Of a stretch of 64,000 nucleotides of DNA, positions 1 to 8,630 are shown one piece after another; the first letter of the stretch is position 1, and each line of letters begins with the position of its first letter. The translations under genes were made by a program, and so were the position numbers. The notes beneath the pieces are model-generated. The model ran no database searches. It was not told the DNA's origin and worked only from the letters and a program-made list of their open reading frames with translations. Source of the DNA: Natronomonas marina (GTDB lineage: Archaea > Halobacteriota > Halobacteria > Halobacteriales > Haloarculaceae); contig NZ_CP101154.1 of NCBI RefSeq assembly GCF_024298905.1, positions 3,436,932 to 3,500,931 of the forward strand, in the 5' to 3' direction.

Positions 1-556
1 ACTTCGAGACGAGTTTGCCGGCCCTGGGGTCCGCCGAGGCGGTCGTGATGTGGATGGTCTGCTGGTTCGAGATCGACGGCAGCGTCTGGATGAGCGCCGA
101 TCCGAGGAAGATACCCATCGTGATGTCACAGCCCGCCTGCGTGACGAGCCGCCTGTGCTCGGAACGGGCCGTGGCCGGCGAGACGTTCGTGTTGCCGAGT
201 TCGACCTCGACTTTCGCGCCGAGCATCCCGCCGCTGTTGTTGAGCTGTTCGGCGGCGAGCCGTGCGGCGTCCCACATCGACTCCCCGAGCGGCAGGTTCA
301 TCGGTGCGAGGATGCCGATACGGACCGTCTCGCCGGAGAGCAGTCCGTCGCCGTCGCCGACGTCGTCCTGGCCGGTGTCGTCCTGATTTCCGCCGTCGTT
401 CCCCGACCGGAGCCCGCTTCCGGGATACGGGTTCTGGGGCGACTGACACCCGGCGAGCCCGGCGGCGACGGCGCCACTTCCGCCGTATTTCAGGATCGAA
501 CGGCGGTCGAGCCGGCCGCCGTCGTCCTGCTGTTCGTCGTCTGGTGCGTCTGCCAT
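1..556 (-). CDS. ABC-type substrate-binding lipoprotein, N-terminal part (gene runs off window start)
   Basis: The first 185 codons are present; the rest lies before base 1. The N-terminus has a twin-arginine motif (R18-R19, RRSILK) followed by a short hydrophobic stretch and a lipobox LAGC ending at Cys37, so the protein is probably exported folded by Tat and lipid-anchored outside the cell. An acidic Gly/Asp linker follows, then the start of a type-1 periplasmic-binding fold (VRIGILAPMNLPLGESM, then AARLAAEQLNNSGGMLG), typical of branched-chain amino acid/urea/amide binding proteins (LivK, Peripla_BP_6). The ligand cannot be predicted. A TATA-like element reading CATAAAAGCC on the minus strand lies near 611-622. 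Family call is firm, specificity is not. Confidence 0.85.
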   Translation of the reverse strand, partial: MADAPDDEQQDDGGRLDRRSILKYGGSGAVAAGLAGCQSPQNPYPGSGLRSGNDGGNQDDTGQDDVGDGDGLLSGETVRIGILAPMNLPLGESMWDAARLAAEQLNNSGGMLGAKVEVELGNTNVSPATARSEHRRLVTQAGCDITMGIFLGSALIQTLPSISNQQTIHITTASADPRAGKLVSK

Positions 557-795
557 GTGTAGCCCAAGTACCGAAGTTCAACGGATGGGTGTTTCGCTGG
601 TTTTCTCCGGGCTTTTATGAAGAATCCGGCTATTGTCGCTCGCTATCGCCACTGAACGGCAGTACGCCGCCGGTATCAGAGGGGTCGGACACGTACCGTG
701 GACGATCCGAAACGGGCCGGTCCTCGTCGACGGAGCCCGCGGCTGGACGGCGTGATAGCGGCGGCGAACGGTCGGGAAAACGGCGGGATCGGCCG

Positions 796-1941
796 TTATC
801 GTCGGCGGACGACGAGCAGTGCGACCGCGAGCAGCGCCACCAGCGCGACGACCGGCGTAAAGCCCGGCGCTTCGCTTATCGTCGGCGTGTTCCGGACGGC
901 GCCACCGGCGCCGTCACCGCCGACGTTGCCCCGCGTCCGGGTGGCCTGGCTGCCGCCACCGCCCGGGGCGCTCTCGTCGGTACCGGTGGCCCGGACCCGC
1001 GTCTGCGTGGGCGTGCTGGGCGCCTGCGTCGCGGTCGGCGTGGACGTGTCGGGGACCTGTGTCGCGGTCGGCGTCGGGGTAGCACCCGACTCGGTCGGGG
1101 TGGGCGTGGCCCCGTTGCCGCTCGGGGTCGGCGTGGGCGTCGCGCCGCCGCTTTCGCCGCCGCTTCCCGCCTCGTTCGGCGGCGGCCCGAGCGTCTCGCG
1201 GGCCGCCGCCTCGCTGTCGCACTCGCAGATGTAGATGTAGTTCGAGTCCGCGAGTATCCCCGCTTTGTTGGCCTCCTCGGACGGCTCCTGGTCGGGCCCG
1301 TTGTCGGCCTCCGTCCCGTTGATGAACCCCTGTATCTGGTACCAGCCGGGTTCGCTGGTCATCTTCAGACAGGGCCCGTCGTTGGAGCCGGCGCCCTGGG
1401 CGGCCACGATGGCGTCCTCCGGGGCCGCGTACGGCGGGTCGCCGCCGAGGTCGCCCCAGTCGTAGAAGTCGATCGTGAGGCCGCCCTCCGCGAGGGTCGA
1501 ACTCTTGCGGGACTGGATGAGGTCCTCGTCGATCTGCGTCCCGCTGTCGTTGTTGCCGTAGTCGAGACCGAAGACCTTGGTGTTCTGGGTGACGTCGCAG
1601 TTGCTGTAGTCGATCCAGTCGGCCTCGAGGATTATGTTGTCGATGAACGCACCCTCCTCGGCGCCGACCTCTCTGAGCGCCTGTGCGCCCACGGCGTTGT
1701 ATTCGATGCTGGCGTTGTAGCCGTTCTGTCCGCTGTGGACCGGGTGGTTCCCCGGGTAGTGGTCGGTCCGCATCGGGAGCGTGACCGTGAAGTTCGCCTC
1801 CTCGGTGAAGTCCTCCGCCTCCGCTTTCGTGTGCTCGTCGGCCGCGACCGGTGTCACCGCCGCACCGAGAACGACAGCAGCGACGGCACCCGCTACGACG
1901 AGGGCTGCCGTAAGAGTCGATCTGGCCTGCCTCGGAATCAT
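796..1941 (-). CDS. PGF-CTERM surface protein, paralogue of the next gene upstream
   Basis: A 381-residue secreted protein of unknown function. It has a signal peptide (about residues 1-35, cleavage near PVAADEH) and a globular domain with conserved Cys (SNCDVTQNT, GPCLKMTSEPGWYQ, YICECDSE). A Thr/Pro/Ser-rich stalk with TPTPT repeats follows, and the C-terminus is PGFTPVVALVALL plus an Arg tail (about 359-381). The last part is the PGF-CTERM signal that archaeosortase A processes for lipid anchoring (family knowledge). The domain closely matches the neighbouring gene at 2150-3373, so the pair looks like a tandem duplication. The start at 1941 is preferred over longer in-frame starts because the signal peptide begins there and a TATA element (TATATAAATT on the minus strand) lies near 1993-2005. 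Confidence 0.88.
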   Translation of the reverse strand: MIPRQARSTLTAALVVAGAVAAVVLGAAVTPVAADEHTKAEAEDFTEEANFTVTLPMRTDHYPGNHPVHSGQNGYNASIEYNAVGAQALREVGAEEGAFIDNIILEADWIDYSNCDVTQNTKVFGLDYGNNDSGTQIDEDLIQSRKSSTLAEGGLTIDFYDWGDLGGDPPYAAPEDAIVAAQGAGSNDGPCLKMTSEPGWYQIQGFINGTEADNGPDQEPSEEANKAGILADSNYIYICECDSEAAARETLGPPPNEAGSGGESGGATPTPTPSGNGATPTPTESGATPTPTATQVPDTSTPTATQAPSTPTQTRVRATGTDESAPGGGGSQATRTRGNVGGDGAGGAVRNTPTISEAPGFTPVVALVALLAVALLVVRRR

Positions 1942-2149
1942 GGACGATTGTTCGTGCGATAACGTGTCTAATGGTATCGCTCCGCATACGAGGGAATTTA
2001 TATACGCCGCGATACGGCGGCGCTTCGGACGCGTCACACCGCCGGACAACGGGAATCGTCGACTCCGCTCTCGACCGATTCGGCGTCGCCGACCGCACCG
2101 AAGACGCGTCACTGGAGCCGCCGAAAACGAAGGAAGTAGAAGTCGTCGG

Positions 2150-3373
2150 TTACCGCCGGCGGACGACGAGCAGCGCGGCCGCGAGCAGCGCGACCAGCGC
2201 GACGACCGGCGTAAAGCCCGGTCCGTCGCTTATCGTCGGCGTCGCGCGGTCGGCGTTCTGGTTCTGGTTGTTCTGGTTGTTCTGGTTGTTCTGGTTGTTC
2301 TGGTTGTTCTGGTTGTTCTGGTTGTTCTGCTGATTCTGGTTGTTCTGGTTGTTCTGCTGATTCTGGTTGTTCTGCTGATTCTGGTTGTTCTGCTGATTCT
2401 GGTTGTTCTGCTGATTCTGGTTGTTCTGCTGGTTGCTGGCCTGCGTCGGCGTGGGCGTCGGCGTCGCTGTACTCGGCACCGGGGTCGGGGTCGCCGTGGG
2501 CGTGCTCCCCGACTCGGTGGGCGTCGGCGTCGCCCCACCGCCGCTCTGGGTGGGCGTCGGCGTCGCCCCACCGCCGCTGTTACCCGAGTCCTCCGCGGTC
2601 GGCGGCGGGCCGAGTTTGTTGCGGGCCTGCTGTTCGTTCTCGCAGTCGCAGATGTAGACGTAGTTCGAGTTCAGGTTGATACCGCGACGCTGCTTGTTGT
2701 CGGGTTCACACTGGGAGTTGCCCTCCTCGGTGCACTTGGTGGCGATGCTGCCGTTGGTGAAGCCCTGGAGCTGGTACCAGCCGGGTTCGCTGGTCATCGT
2801 CAGGCAGGGACCGGCGTTGGAGCCGACACCCTGGGCGGCCACGACGGCGTCGTCCGGCGAGAGGTACGGTGGCCCGCCCCCGAGGTCGCCCCAGTCGTAG
2901 AAGTCGATCGTGAGGCCACCCTGCGCGAGTGTCGAGCCCTTGCGGTGTTCGACGAGGTCCTCGTCGACGCGGGTGCCGCTGCGGGTGTTGCCCCGGTCGA
3001 TGCCGAAGACCTTCGTGTTCTGGGTGACGTCGCAGTTGCTGTAGTCGATCCACTCGGCCTCGATGATGATGAAGTTCATCCAGAGACCGTCCTCGGCACC
3101 CTGTTCGGTGAAGGCCTGCTGGCCGGTGGCGAAGTACTCGATACTGCCGTTCTGCTGGTTCTGACTGCCCGGCAGATGGTCGGTCTGTGTCGGAAGGTTG
3201 ATCGTGAAGTTGACGCCTCCATCGCTGGTATTGTACGTCGGTGCGTCCTCGCGTTCGTGCTGGTCGGCCGCGACCGTGCCGGCAAACGCCAGCACCGTCA
3301 CGCCCCCGACGGCCGACACTGCCAAAACGACCGCCAGAAGCGTCGCCGAAACTCGTTTCGTACTCTCGTCCAT
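2150..3373 (-). CDS. PGF-CTERM surface protein with a long Gln/Asn tract
   Basis: A 407-residue secreted protein of unknown function, paralogous to the product of 796-1941. The two share TIDFYDWGDLGG, SNCDVTQNTKVFG, SEPGWYQLQGF and the tripartite tail PGFTPVVALVALL plus Arg residues. The signal peptide is about residues 1-36 (FAGTVAADQ). Compared with its sister it has an extra Cys-containing insert (CTEEGNSQCEPDN) and, after the Thr/Pro stalk, a Gln/Asn-only tract at about residues 314-373. The C-terminal PGF motif predicts archaeosortase-dependent anchoring. The putative TATA box on the minus strand (TATTACATA, 3398-3408) lies about 27 bases before the start, suggesting a leaderless message. 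Confidence 0.88.
   Translation of the reverse strand: MDESTKRVSATLLAVVLAVSAVGGVTVLAFAGTVAADQHEREDAPTYNTSDGGVNFTINLPTQTDHLPGSQNQQNGSIEYFATGQQAFTEQGAEDGLWMNFIIIEAEWIDYSNCDVTQNTKVFGIDRGNTRSGTRVDEDLVEHRKGSTLAQGGLTIDFYDWGDLGGGPPYLSPDDAVVAAQGVGSNAGPCLTMTSEPGWYQLQGFTNGSIATKCTEEGNSQCEPDNKQRRGINLNSNYVYICDCENEQQARNKLGPPPTAEDSGNSGGGATPTPTQSGGGATPTPTESGSTPTATPTPVPSTATPTPTPTQASNQQNNQNQQNNQNQQNNQNQQNNQNQQNNQNNQNQQNNQNNQNNQNNQNNQNNQNNQNQNADRATPTISDGPGFTPVVALVALLAAALLVVRRR
2255..2433. repeat. Short-period repeat encoding the Gln/Asn tract
   Basis: A nearly perfect microsatellite of 9-base units (TTCTGGTTG on the plus strand) interspersed with 15-base TTCTGCTGATTCTGG units. It lies within the coding sequence of the surface protein and stays in frame, giving NNQ and NQQ runs. 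Such repeats change copy number readily by slippage, so the stalk length may vary between strains. Confidence 0.9.
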
Positions 3374-3396
3374 GCGGTACCGGACGGTTCTGGTCT

Positions 3397-3408
3397 AGTA
3401 TGTAATAG
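3397..3408 (-). promoter_or_regulatory. TATA box for the Gln/Asn-rich surface protein gene
   Basis: The minus-strand sequence CTATTACATACT is centred about 29 bases upstream of the ATG at 3373, the spacing expected for a leaderless haloarchaeal transcript. Confidence 0.5.
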
Positions 3409-3616
3409 CTGTCGCAGGGAATGTACAGCGTTTTAAATAAATGACCGAATAGAGCCGGCGAAACGCGCCACTTGTTATCGTCTGTCGTACTTCGGTCGAG
3501 GAGTCGTCCCCCCTCGGCGCCCGACGCTCGGGCGTCGAAGCCCCGTCCTGGAGCTGTTTCCGGCCTCGTGGCGATAGTTAGTAACGCCTATACGACGGCC
3601 TTACGTTGCCTCGCGT

Positions 3617-4411
3617 ATGCAACGACGCTGGGCCGCGGTCTGTATCGCCTTCTTCGTCGTCATGGCCGCGAGTGCGTACTCGGTGATGGCGCTGGCCGAG
3701 GCGCCGACCGTCGACGTCGAGGGCGAGCAGTACGGCGACGGCGACACCCTCCAGGCGAACGGCACAACCTACACCGTGACCGTCAGCGAGGGGGCGGGCG
3801 ATCTGGCCACCAACCGGACCGTCGAAAACGAGGAGACGTTTGCGAACAACACCGCCATCGACTACCGGAACGGCAGCTACAACGTCAGCATCGAACCGGG
3901 CAACGATTCGGAGTCGTTCACGCTGGTCGAGGAGTTCGACGTGACGGCGGTGCTGGAAGCCGATTCCGAGGTCGAAAACAGCACGTTCACCCGCGACGAC
4001 GGTACCGAGGTCGTCGTCTACCGCAACGGGACGACCCGGCCGCTCGAGGAGTACCTCGACCCCGAACGGGTGACGTTCTCCGAGGGCGACACCATCGAAC
4101 ACGACAACACAACCAAGACCGTCGCCAACGTCACCTCCTCGGAGGTGCTCGTGACCTGGGAGGGCCAAGAGCAGACCACCGTCGGGCTCTCGGAGGGCAA
4201 GGTGTTCGCGCTCGGCGACACGGAGTACGTCGCCACCTTCCCCGACAACAGCACGGTCGTGCTCTCGACGGACGTCGAGGGGTACGACACCTACGAGAAC
4301 AACGTCGAATACTACCAGGAGCGGACCAGCGGCCTCATGTACGTCATCATCTTCAGCGCCAGTTCCGTCTTCCTCATCGCGGCGCTGGCGTTCCTGCCCC
4401 ATCGCGGCTGA
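3617..4411 (+). CDS. Membrane-anchored extracellular protein, glycosylation-site rich
   Basis: A 264-residue protein of unknown function. It has an N-terminal hydrophobic helix (about 7-27), an extracellular acidic domain of about 210 residues, and a C-terminal membrane helix (about 240-258, YVIIFSASSVFLIAALAFL) ending in PHRG. The external domain carries many N-x-S/T sequons (NGT, NRT, NNT, NGS, NVS, NDS, NST), so it is probably heavily N-glycosylated. It stands alone downstream of two divergent surface-protein genes. I recognise no enzymatic motif. The ATG at 3617 directly begins the signal/anchor helix. Confidence 0.85.
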   Translation: MQRRWAAVCIAFFVVMAASAYSVMALAEAPTVDVEGEQYGDGDTLQANGTTYTVTVSEGAGDLATNRTVENEETFANNTAIDYRNGSYNVSIEPGNDSESFTLVEEFDVTAVLEADSEVENSTFTRDDGTEVVVYRNGTTRPLEEYLDPERVTFSEGDTIEHDNTTKTVANVTSSEVLVTWEGQEQTTVGLSEGKVFALGDTEYVATFPDNSTVVLSTDVEGYDTYENNVEYYQERTSGLMYVIIFSASSVFLIAALAFLPHRG

Positions 4412-4554
4412 CCCGTCGCGTTTCCGAGACCGCCCTCCGCAGCCTCTCGACCCGCGTCCCGTCCGCGACGTCGGTGCTCGACTCACGCTAGAGCATCCCA
4501 CGAACACCGCGCTTCGAAGGCTTTATCCGCGAACTCGACCTGATTCGACGTACT

Positions 4555-5088
4555 ATGAGTGACAAGCCCGCCTCCATGTACCGGGACATCGACAAGCCCG
4601 CGTACACGCGACGGGAGTACATCACGGGCATTCCCGGCTCGAAGGTCGCCCAGTACAAGATGGGCAACATCGACGCCGACCCCGACGACTACGACGTCCA
4701 GATCAGCCTCGTCGTCGACGAGGAGGTCCAGATTCGCCACGGCTCGCTGGAGGCCTCGCGGCTGTCGGCCAACCGCCGAATGTTGAAGGAACTCGGCGAG
4801 GACGGCGACTACAAGATGATCCTCCGGAAGTTCCCCCACCAGGTCATCCGGGAGAACAAGCAGGCGACCGGCGCCGGCGCCGACCGTGTCTCCGACGGGA
4901 TGCGGCAGGCGTTCGGGAAGATCGTCGGTACCGCCGCCCGCATCCAGCAGGGCGAGCGCCTCTTCACCGTCTGGTGTAACCCCGAGGACGCCGAGGTCGC
5001 CAAGGACGCCTTCCGCCGCGCATACAACAAGATTTCGCCGCCCTGCACCATCCGGGTCGAGCGCGGCGAGGAACTGCTCATCGCCTGA
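4555..5088 (+). CDS. rpl10e: Large-subunit ribosomal protein L10e (uL16)
   Basis: A 177-residue protein matching archaeal/eukaryotic L10e (bacterial L16), which sits near the A-site tRNA and the peptidyl-transferase region. The N-terminus [17 protein letters not shown], the internal [19 protein letters not shown] segment, which corresponds to the conserved loop reaching the catalytic centre, and full length all agree with the family. A TATA-like TTTATC sits at about 4522-4527, so the leader is very short. The gene is apparently monocistronic, with a convergent-free 130-base gap downstream. Confidence 0.97.
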   Translation: MSDKPASMYRDIDKPAYTRREYITGIPGSKVAQYKMGNIDADPDDYDVQISLVVDEEVQIRHGSLEASRLSANRRMLKELGEDGDYKMILRKFPHQVIRENKQATGAGADRVSDGMRQAFGKIVGTAARIQQGERLFTVWCNPEDAEVAKDAFRRAYNKISPPCTIRVERGEELLIA

Positions 5089-5220
5089 CGCCGGCTCGTT
5101 CTCCGTACGGTTTCGTTCTCCACGACCCGACAGCGGCCGTTCCGTTCCCGGGCACGACCCCGTCGGTCGACCCGCCGCCGAACCACCGCATACAAGCCGA
5201 CCCCACCCCTGGACGGCCCC

Positions 5221-5946
5221 ATGAACCTCCCGGAGTCGACCTGGACGGACGTCCGTGACGCCGACGCCGACCTCGCGGTCCTGCCCGTCGGCAGCACGGA
5301 ACAGCACGGCCCGCACGCGCCGCTCGGGGTCGACTTCATGACCGCCGAGGCCGTCGCCGAGGCGGGCGCCGACCGCTACGCCGACGAGTACGACGGGCGG
5401 GCGCTCGTCGGCCCGACCATCCCCGTCGGCGTCGCCGAGGAGCACCGCGCCTTCGACGGCACGCTGTGGGTCGGCGAGGACACCTTCCGGGCCTACGTCC
5501 GCGAGACGATGGAGAGTCTCGCCCACCACGGTCTCGACCGCGTGGTGGTCGTCAACGGCCACGGCGGCAACGTCGACGCCCTCCGGGAGGCCTGCGGGCG
5601 GTTCACCCGCGACGGCGACGGCTACGCGGTCCCCTACACCTGGTTCGACGCCGTCGCCGTCGAGGAACTGGGCCACGCCGGTCCCGCGGAGACGTCGTTC
5701 GTCCGGCACCTCCGGCCGGAACTGGTCCACGAGGACCGCACCGAGGCGGCGGCCGACGGTGCCGCCGAGACGTGGGGCGAGTGGCTCCACGGGACGAACC
5801 TGGCGTACGATTCGGCGGAGTTCACCGACAGCGGCGTCGTCGGCGACCCGCGCGACGGCGACGCGGCGCTGGGCGAGGAACTGCTCGAGGAATCGGCGGC
5901 GGCGCTGGCGGAACTGCTCGATGCGGTTGCCCGGCGGTCGCCGTAG
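5221..5946 (+). CDS. Creatininase-family metal-dependent amidohydrolase (possible ArfB)
   Basis: A 241-residue creatininase-fold hydrolase. Metal-ligand motifs of the family are present: GSTEQHGPHAPLGVD near the N-terminus, the EEH in VGVAEEH, and VVVNGHGGN. In archaea, members of this family include ArfB, the iron-dependent deformylase acting on the formamidopyrimidine made by GTP cyclohydrolase III in riboflavin/F420 synthesis, and members of similar length are often assigned that role. Other members hydrolyse creatinine or act in MftE-like peptide maturation. The substrate is therefore an inference, and no pathway neighbours support it here. The stop codon is immediately followed by the stop of the convergent gene at 5947. 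Confidence 0.85.
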   Translation: MNLPESTWTDVRDADADLAVLPVGSTEQHGPHAPLGVDFMTAEAVAEAGADRYADEYDGRALVGPTIPVGVAEEHRAFDGTLWVGEDTFRAYVRETMESLAHHGLDRVVVVNGHGGNVDALREACGRFTRDGDGYAVPYTWFDAVAVEELGHAGPAETSFVRHLRPELVHEDRTEAAADGAAETWGEWLHGTNLAYDSAEFTDSGVVGDPRDGDAALGEELLEESAAALAELLDAVARRSP

Positions 5947-6363
5947 TTACTCCCCGTCCTCGTCGTCGGCCTCGGCGTGGGCGTCCTCGAGGGCGCCCCG
6001 GAGTTCCGGAATCGTCGCGGTGAGTTCGCTCACCTGCTCGTGGGCCGCGACGATGTCGTCCAGCAGGTCCTCGAGATCGGCGATTTCGTCCTCAAGATCG
6101 TCGGCGTCCTCGAAGGCGTCGGCCTCCTTTCCGACGGCGAACCACTTCTTTGCGTCCCGGAGGTTCGCCTCGGCGTCGCCGGTGTCGAGGGCACCCTTCA
6201 GGCCGTTGAGGACGCCCAGCGTGTTGTCGGCGTCGGCGTCCCAGACGTCGTCGGCCTCGGGGAGCGCCGCCTTCGCGTCCGCGAGACTGGATTCGACATC
6301 CTCGCGCATCTCGCTGGCCGCCTCGTCGAACAGCTCGTCGTCGTCGAGTGTCGCCTGGCTCAT
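5947..6363 (-). CDS. Acidic helical haloarchaeal protein (DUF5790-like)
   Basis: A 138-residue, very acidic, almost entirely helical protein with no Cys and no membrane segment. It begins SQATLDDDELFDEAASEMREDV and ends in a coiled-coil-like region (about 80-130) with Glu/Asp/Leu periodicity. It resembles the haloarchaeal family I remember as DUF5790; function unknown. It converges with the creatininase gene with zero bases between stops. Upstream, TTTTTAACC on the minus strand (near 6387-6395) could serve as its TATA element. Confidence 0.82.
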   Translation of the reverse strand: MSQATLDDDELFDEAASEMREDVESSLADAKAALPEADDVWDADADNTLGVLNGLKGALDTGDAEANLRDAKKWFAVGKEADAFEDADDLEDEIADLEDLLDDIVAAHEQVSELTATIPELRGALEDAHAEADDEDGE

Positions 6364-6472
6364 ACCGACCTGTTCGTCGGGCTATTGGTTAAAAACACGC
6401 CGGAAAGCGAAAGTGAAAACCGACCGCAAGAACGGGGACGGTCGGGCACGGCGCCGCCGGCCGCCGGTCGGC

Positions 6473-7504
6473 TCACTGGGGGTCGACCTGGGGATCGTCC
6501 GTGCCGCCAGCCCGTTCGGGTCCGTCGTCGGCATCGTCGCCGCTGCCGACCGCGCGGCGTCGTTCCGGCGCGAAGTCCAGTTCCTCGTCGATGGCCCCGA
6601 GGACGAACAGCGCGTAGTAGCGGAGGAACACCTGTACGAGGGCGTAGACGGCCAGTGCGACGACGGTGAACGCGAGCCCGCCGAACGCCGCCACGACGAC
6701 GATTCCGGCCGTCGCTCCGAGTCCGAACCCGACGACAACACCGAGGATGCCGCCGACGATGACCGCGGGAATCATCGCCAGGAACGCGGCGATGACGACG
6801 AGAAGGCCGCCGATGTAGGCCAGCACCGCGACGGCGACCGCGTAGGCGAGGAACTGCTTGGGCGCGCCGGCAAGCGTCGACCAGAACCGCCGCCAGCCGC
6901 CGACGACGCCGGTGTCCTCGAGTCGCATCGTCGGGACGACGAACGCCGTGGTAAAGGCGGTGACCAGACTCGTCGGGATGCCGAGGAGACCGAGGACGAC
7001 GCCGAGGTCGGCGGCCCCGAGCAGGTACTCCGTCGGCGTACCGCCGGTTCCGACCGAGGCGACGAGCAGCCCCGCCACGAGCGCGAACCCGACGAGGCCC
7101 ACCACCAGACGGAAGACGGCCAGTCCGAGCGCCTGCCCGAGATGCGTGCGTATCTCCGCGAGAGTGTCGACCTCGCCGTCCCGGAGCCACGCCAGGAACG
7201 GGAACTCCAGCATGGCGCCGACCAGAAGGAGAAGCACCCAGACGACGATCAGGGCGGCGACGATGACCGCGAGGACCTCGAGGACCGCCTGCGGGATCTC
7301 GCCGGGAAACTCCGAGGGTTGCTGCGGCGAGAACTCCCCGCCGGTGCCGGTGCCGCCGGCGCCGCCGGTCGGCAGACCGATACCGGGAGTTCCGACCAGG
7401 ATAGCGACGAAGGCCACCCACAGCCACTCCCCCAGTCCGCGGGGGCGGTACTCCCTTGTGGCGGTTATCGCGTCGCCGAGTGCGTCCAGCGCGTGGAGGG
7501 TCAT
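6473..7504 (-). CDS. Multi-pass membrane protein, haloarchaeal (DUF7544-like)
   Basis: A 343-residue integral membrane protein with about seven hydrophobic segments. It has an N-terminal cytoplasmic start (HALDALGDAITATREYRPRG), a Gly-rich extracytoplasmic loop, and tandem Gly/Ala/Val helices between about 190 and 310. The tail is charged and soluble (ERRRAVGSGDDADDGPERAGG). This layout is common in haloarchaeal membrane proteins with a glycerophosphodiesterase-like membrane domain (I recall DUF7544). No catalytic residues are obvious. It is monocistronic and divergent from nothing close by. Confidence 0.8.
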   Translation of the reverse strand: MTLHALDALGDAITATREYRPRGLGEWLWVAFVAILVGTPGIGLPTGGAGGTGTGGEFSPQQPSEFPGEIPQAVLEVLAVIVAALIVVWVLLLLVGAMLEFPFLAWLRDGEVDTLAEIRTHLGQALGLAVFRLVVGLVGFALVAGLLVASVGTGGTPTEYLLGAADLGVVLGLLGIPTSLVTAFTTAFVVPTMRLEDTGVVGGWRRFWSTLAGAPKQFLAYAVAVAVLAYIGGLLVVIAAFLAMIPAVIVGGILGVVVGFGLGATAGIVVVAAFGGLAFTVVALAVYALVQVFLRYYALFVLGAIDEELDFAPERRRAVGSGDDADDGPERAGGTDDPQVDPQ

Positions 7505-7570
7505 ACGCCCGGTTCCGCCGAGCGAGAACTTAAAACACCGGGGTAAGGCGGCACGCCGATTCCGTGACGG

Positions 7571-7921
7571 TCAGCCCTCGCGGAGTTCGTCGACGCTCAT
7601 TCGGGGGTAGTCGCCGTCCATCGCCATCGAGGTCCGGACCGTACAGCCCTCGTAGGCGACGACCATCTCGACCTCCACGAACCGGCCGGTCAGTTCGGCG
7701 TAGTCGGCCGACCGCTCGGCCAGTTCCGCCGCCAGGACCTCCTCGAGGATGTCGACGGTCACGGACTCGCAGAACGGCTGGTTCTCGATGGCTTCCTCCA
7801 TCGCCCGTTCGAGGCTGTCGGCGCTGTCGGGCGAGACCGGCGTGCCGGCGAACTGGTGGTACAGCGTCCCGAACTTGATGCCGGCCTCGAAGCAGGCCTC
7901 CTGTGGCGTCGTCGGCTCCAT
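7571..7921 (-). CDS. mptD: Archaeal dihydroneopterin aldolase MptD
   Basis: A 116-residue protein matching the archaeal dihydroneopterin aldolase family (MptD, unrelated to bacterial FolB). Members cleave 7,8-dihydroneopterin to 6-hydroxymethyl-dihydropterin in tetrahydromethanopterin/folate synthesis. Recognisable blocks are EACFEAGIKFGTLYHQFAGTPVS, split here as EACFEAGIKFG and LYHQFAGTPVS, the central ENQPFCESVTVDI segment, and the YAELTGRFVEVEMV strand. The start at 7921 is fixed by the family N-terminus MEPTTPQEACFE; a much longer in-frame extension upstream only reads antisense through other genes and repeats. It is divergent from aIF2-beta with 75 bases between starts. Confidence 0.9.
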   Translation of the reverse strand: MEPTTPQEACFEAGIKFGTLYHQFAGTPVSPDSADSLERAMEEAIENQPFCESVTVDILEEVLAAELAERSADYAELTGRFVEVEMVVAYEGCTVRTSMAMDGDYPRMSVDELREG

Positions 7922-7996
7922 GCCGGGGTTCGGGCGTGCGGCCACAAGTCGTTTCGCTCTCGGAACCCCTTTAGGTCGTGGCCGCCTCCCTCTCGT

Positions 7997-8608
7997 ATGG
8001 AATACGAAGCCAGCCTGGACCGGGCGCTGGAGGCCGTTCCCGACATCGAGTCGGGCGGCGACCGGCTCTCGGTCCCGGACGCCGACGCCCAGCCAGACGG
8101 CGCGTTCACCCGCTTCAACAACCTCGAGGCCGTCGCCGACGCCCTCAACCGGAGCACCGACCACCTCCACCGGTTCATCCAGCGGTCGCTTGCGACCTCC
8201 GGGAAACTCGAGGCGGGCGTGGGCCGCTACAACGGCGAGTTCTCCGAGCGGGAGTTCGAGGCCGCCGTCGAGGAGTACACCGAGGAGTACGTCCGCTGCA
8301 GCGAGTGTGGGCTGCCCGACACCCGCCTCGTCCAGGAGGACCGGACGATGATGCTGCGGTGTGACGCCTGTGGGGCGTTCCGGCCGGTTCAGAAGAAGAG
8401 CGGGTCGGCGACCACCCAGCAGACGAAAGACGAGGTCGAAGCCGGCGAGACCTACACCGTCGAGGTCACCGATACGGGCCGGAAGGGCGACGGCGTCGCC
8501 CACCGCGGCGACTACACTATCTTCGTGCCGGGCGCCAGCGAGGGCGACGTGGTCGAGATATTCATCGAGGACACCAGCGGCAACCTCGCGTTCTCGCGGT
8601 TGGCGTAA
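7997..8608 (+). CDS. eif2b: Translation initiation factor aIF2 beta subunit with C-terminal TRAM domain
   Basis: A 203-residue protein of the aIF2-beta/eIF5 family, part of the ternary complex carrying initiator tRNA. The N-terminal alpha/beta core (about 20-95) includes RFNNLEAVADALNR and HRFIQRSL. It is followed by a four-Cys zinc ribbon, RCSECG and RCDACG, at about 98-128. The last 60 residues form a TRAM RNA-binding domain (YTVEVTDTGRKGDGVAHRG, then IFVPGASEGD), an arrangement known in haloarchaeal beta paralogues. Family assignment is firm; a genome may hold a second, TRAM-less beta subunit. Downstream lies a block of tandem repeats. Confidence 0.95.
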   Translation: MEYEASLDRALEAVPDIESGGDRLSVPDADAQPDGAFTRFNNLEAVADALNRSTDHLHRFIQRSLATSGKLEAGVGRYNGEFSEREFEAAVEEYTEEYVRCSECGLPDTRLVQEDRTMMLRCDACGAFRPVQKKSGSATTQQTKDEVEAGETYTVEVTDTGRKGDGVAHRGDYTIFVPGASEGDVVEIFIEDTSGNLAFSRLA

Positions 8609-8630
8609 GCGAGGGCCGACCGGAGAGAGG

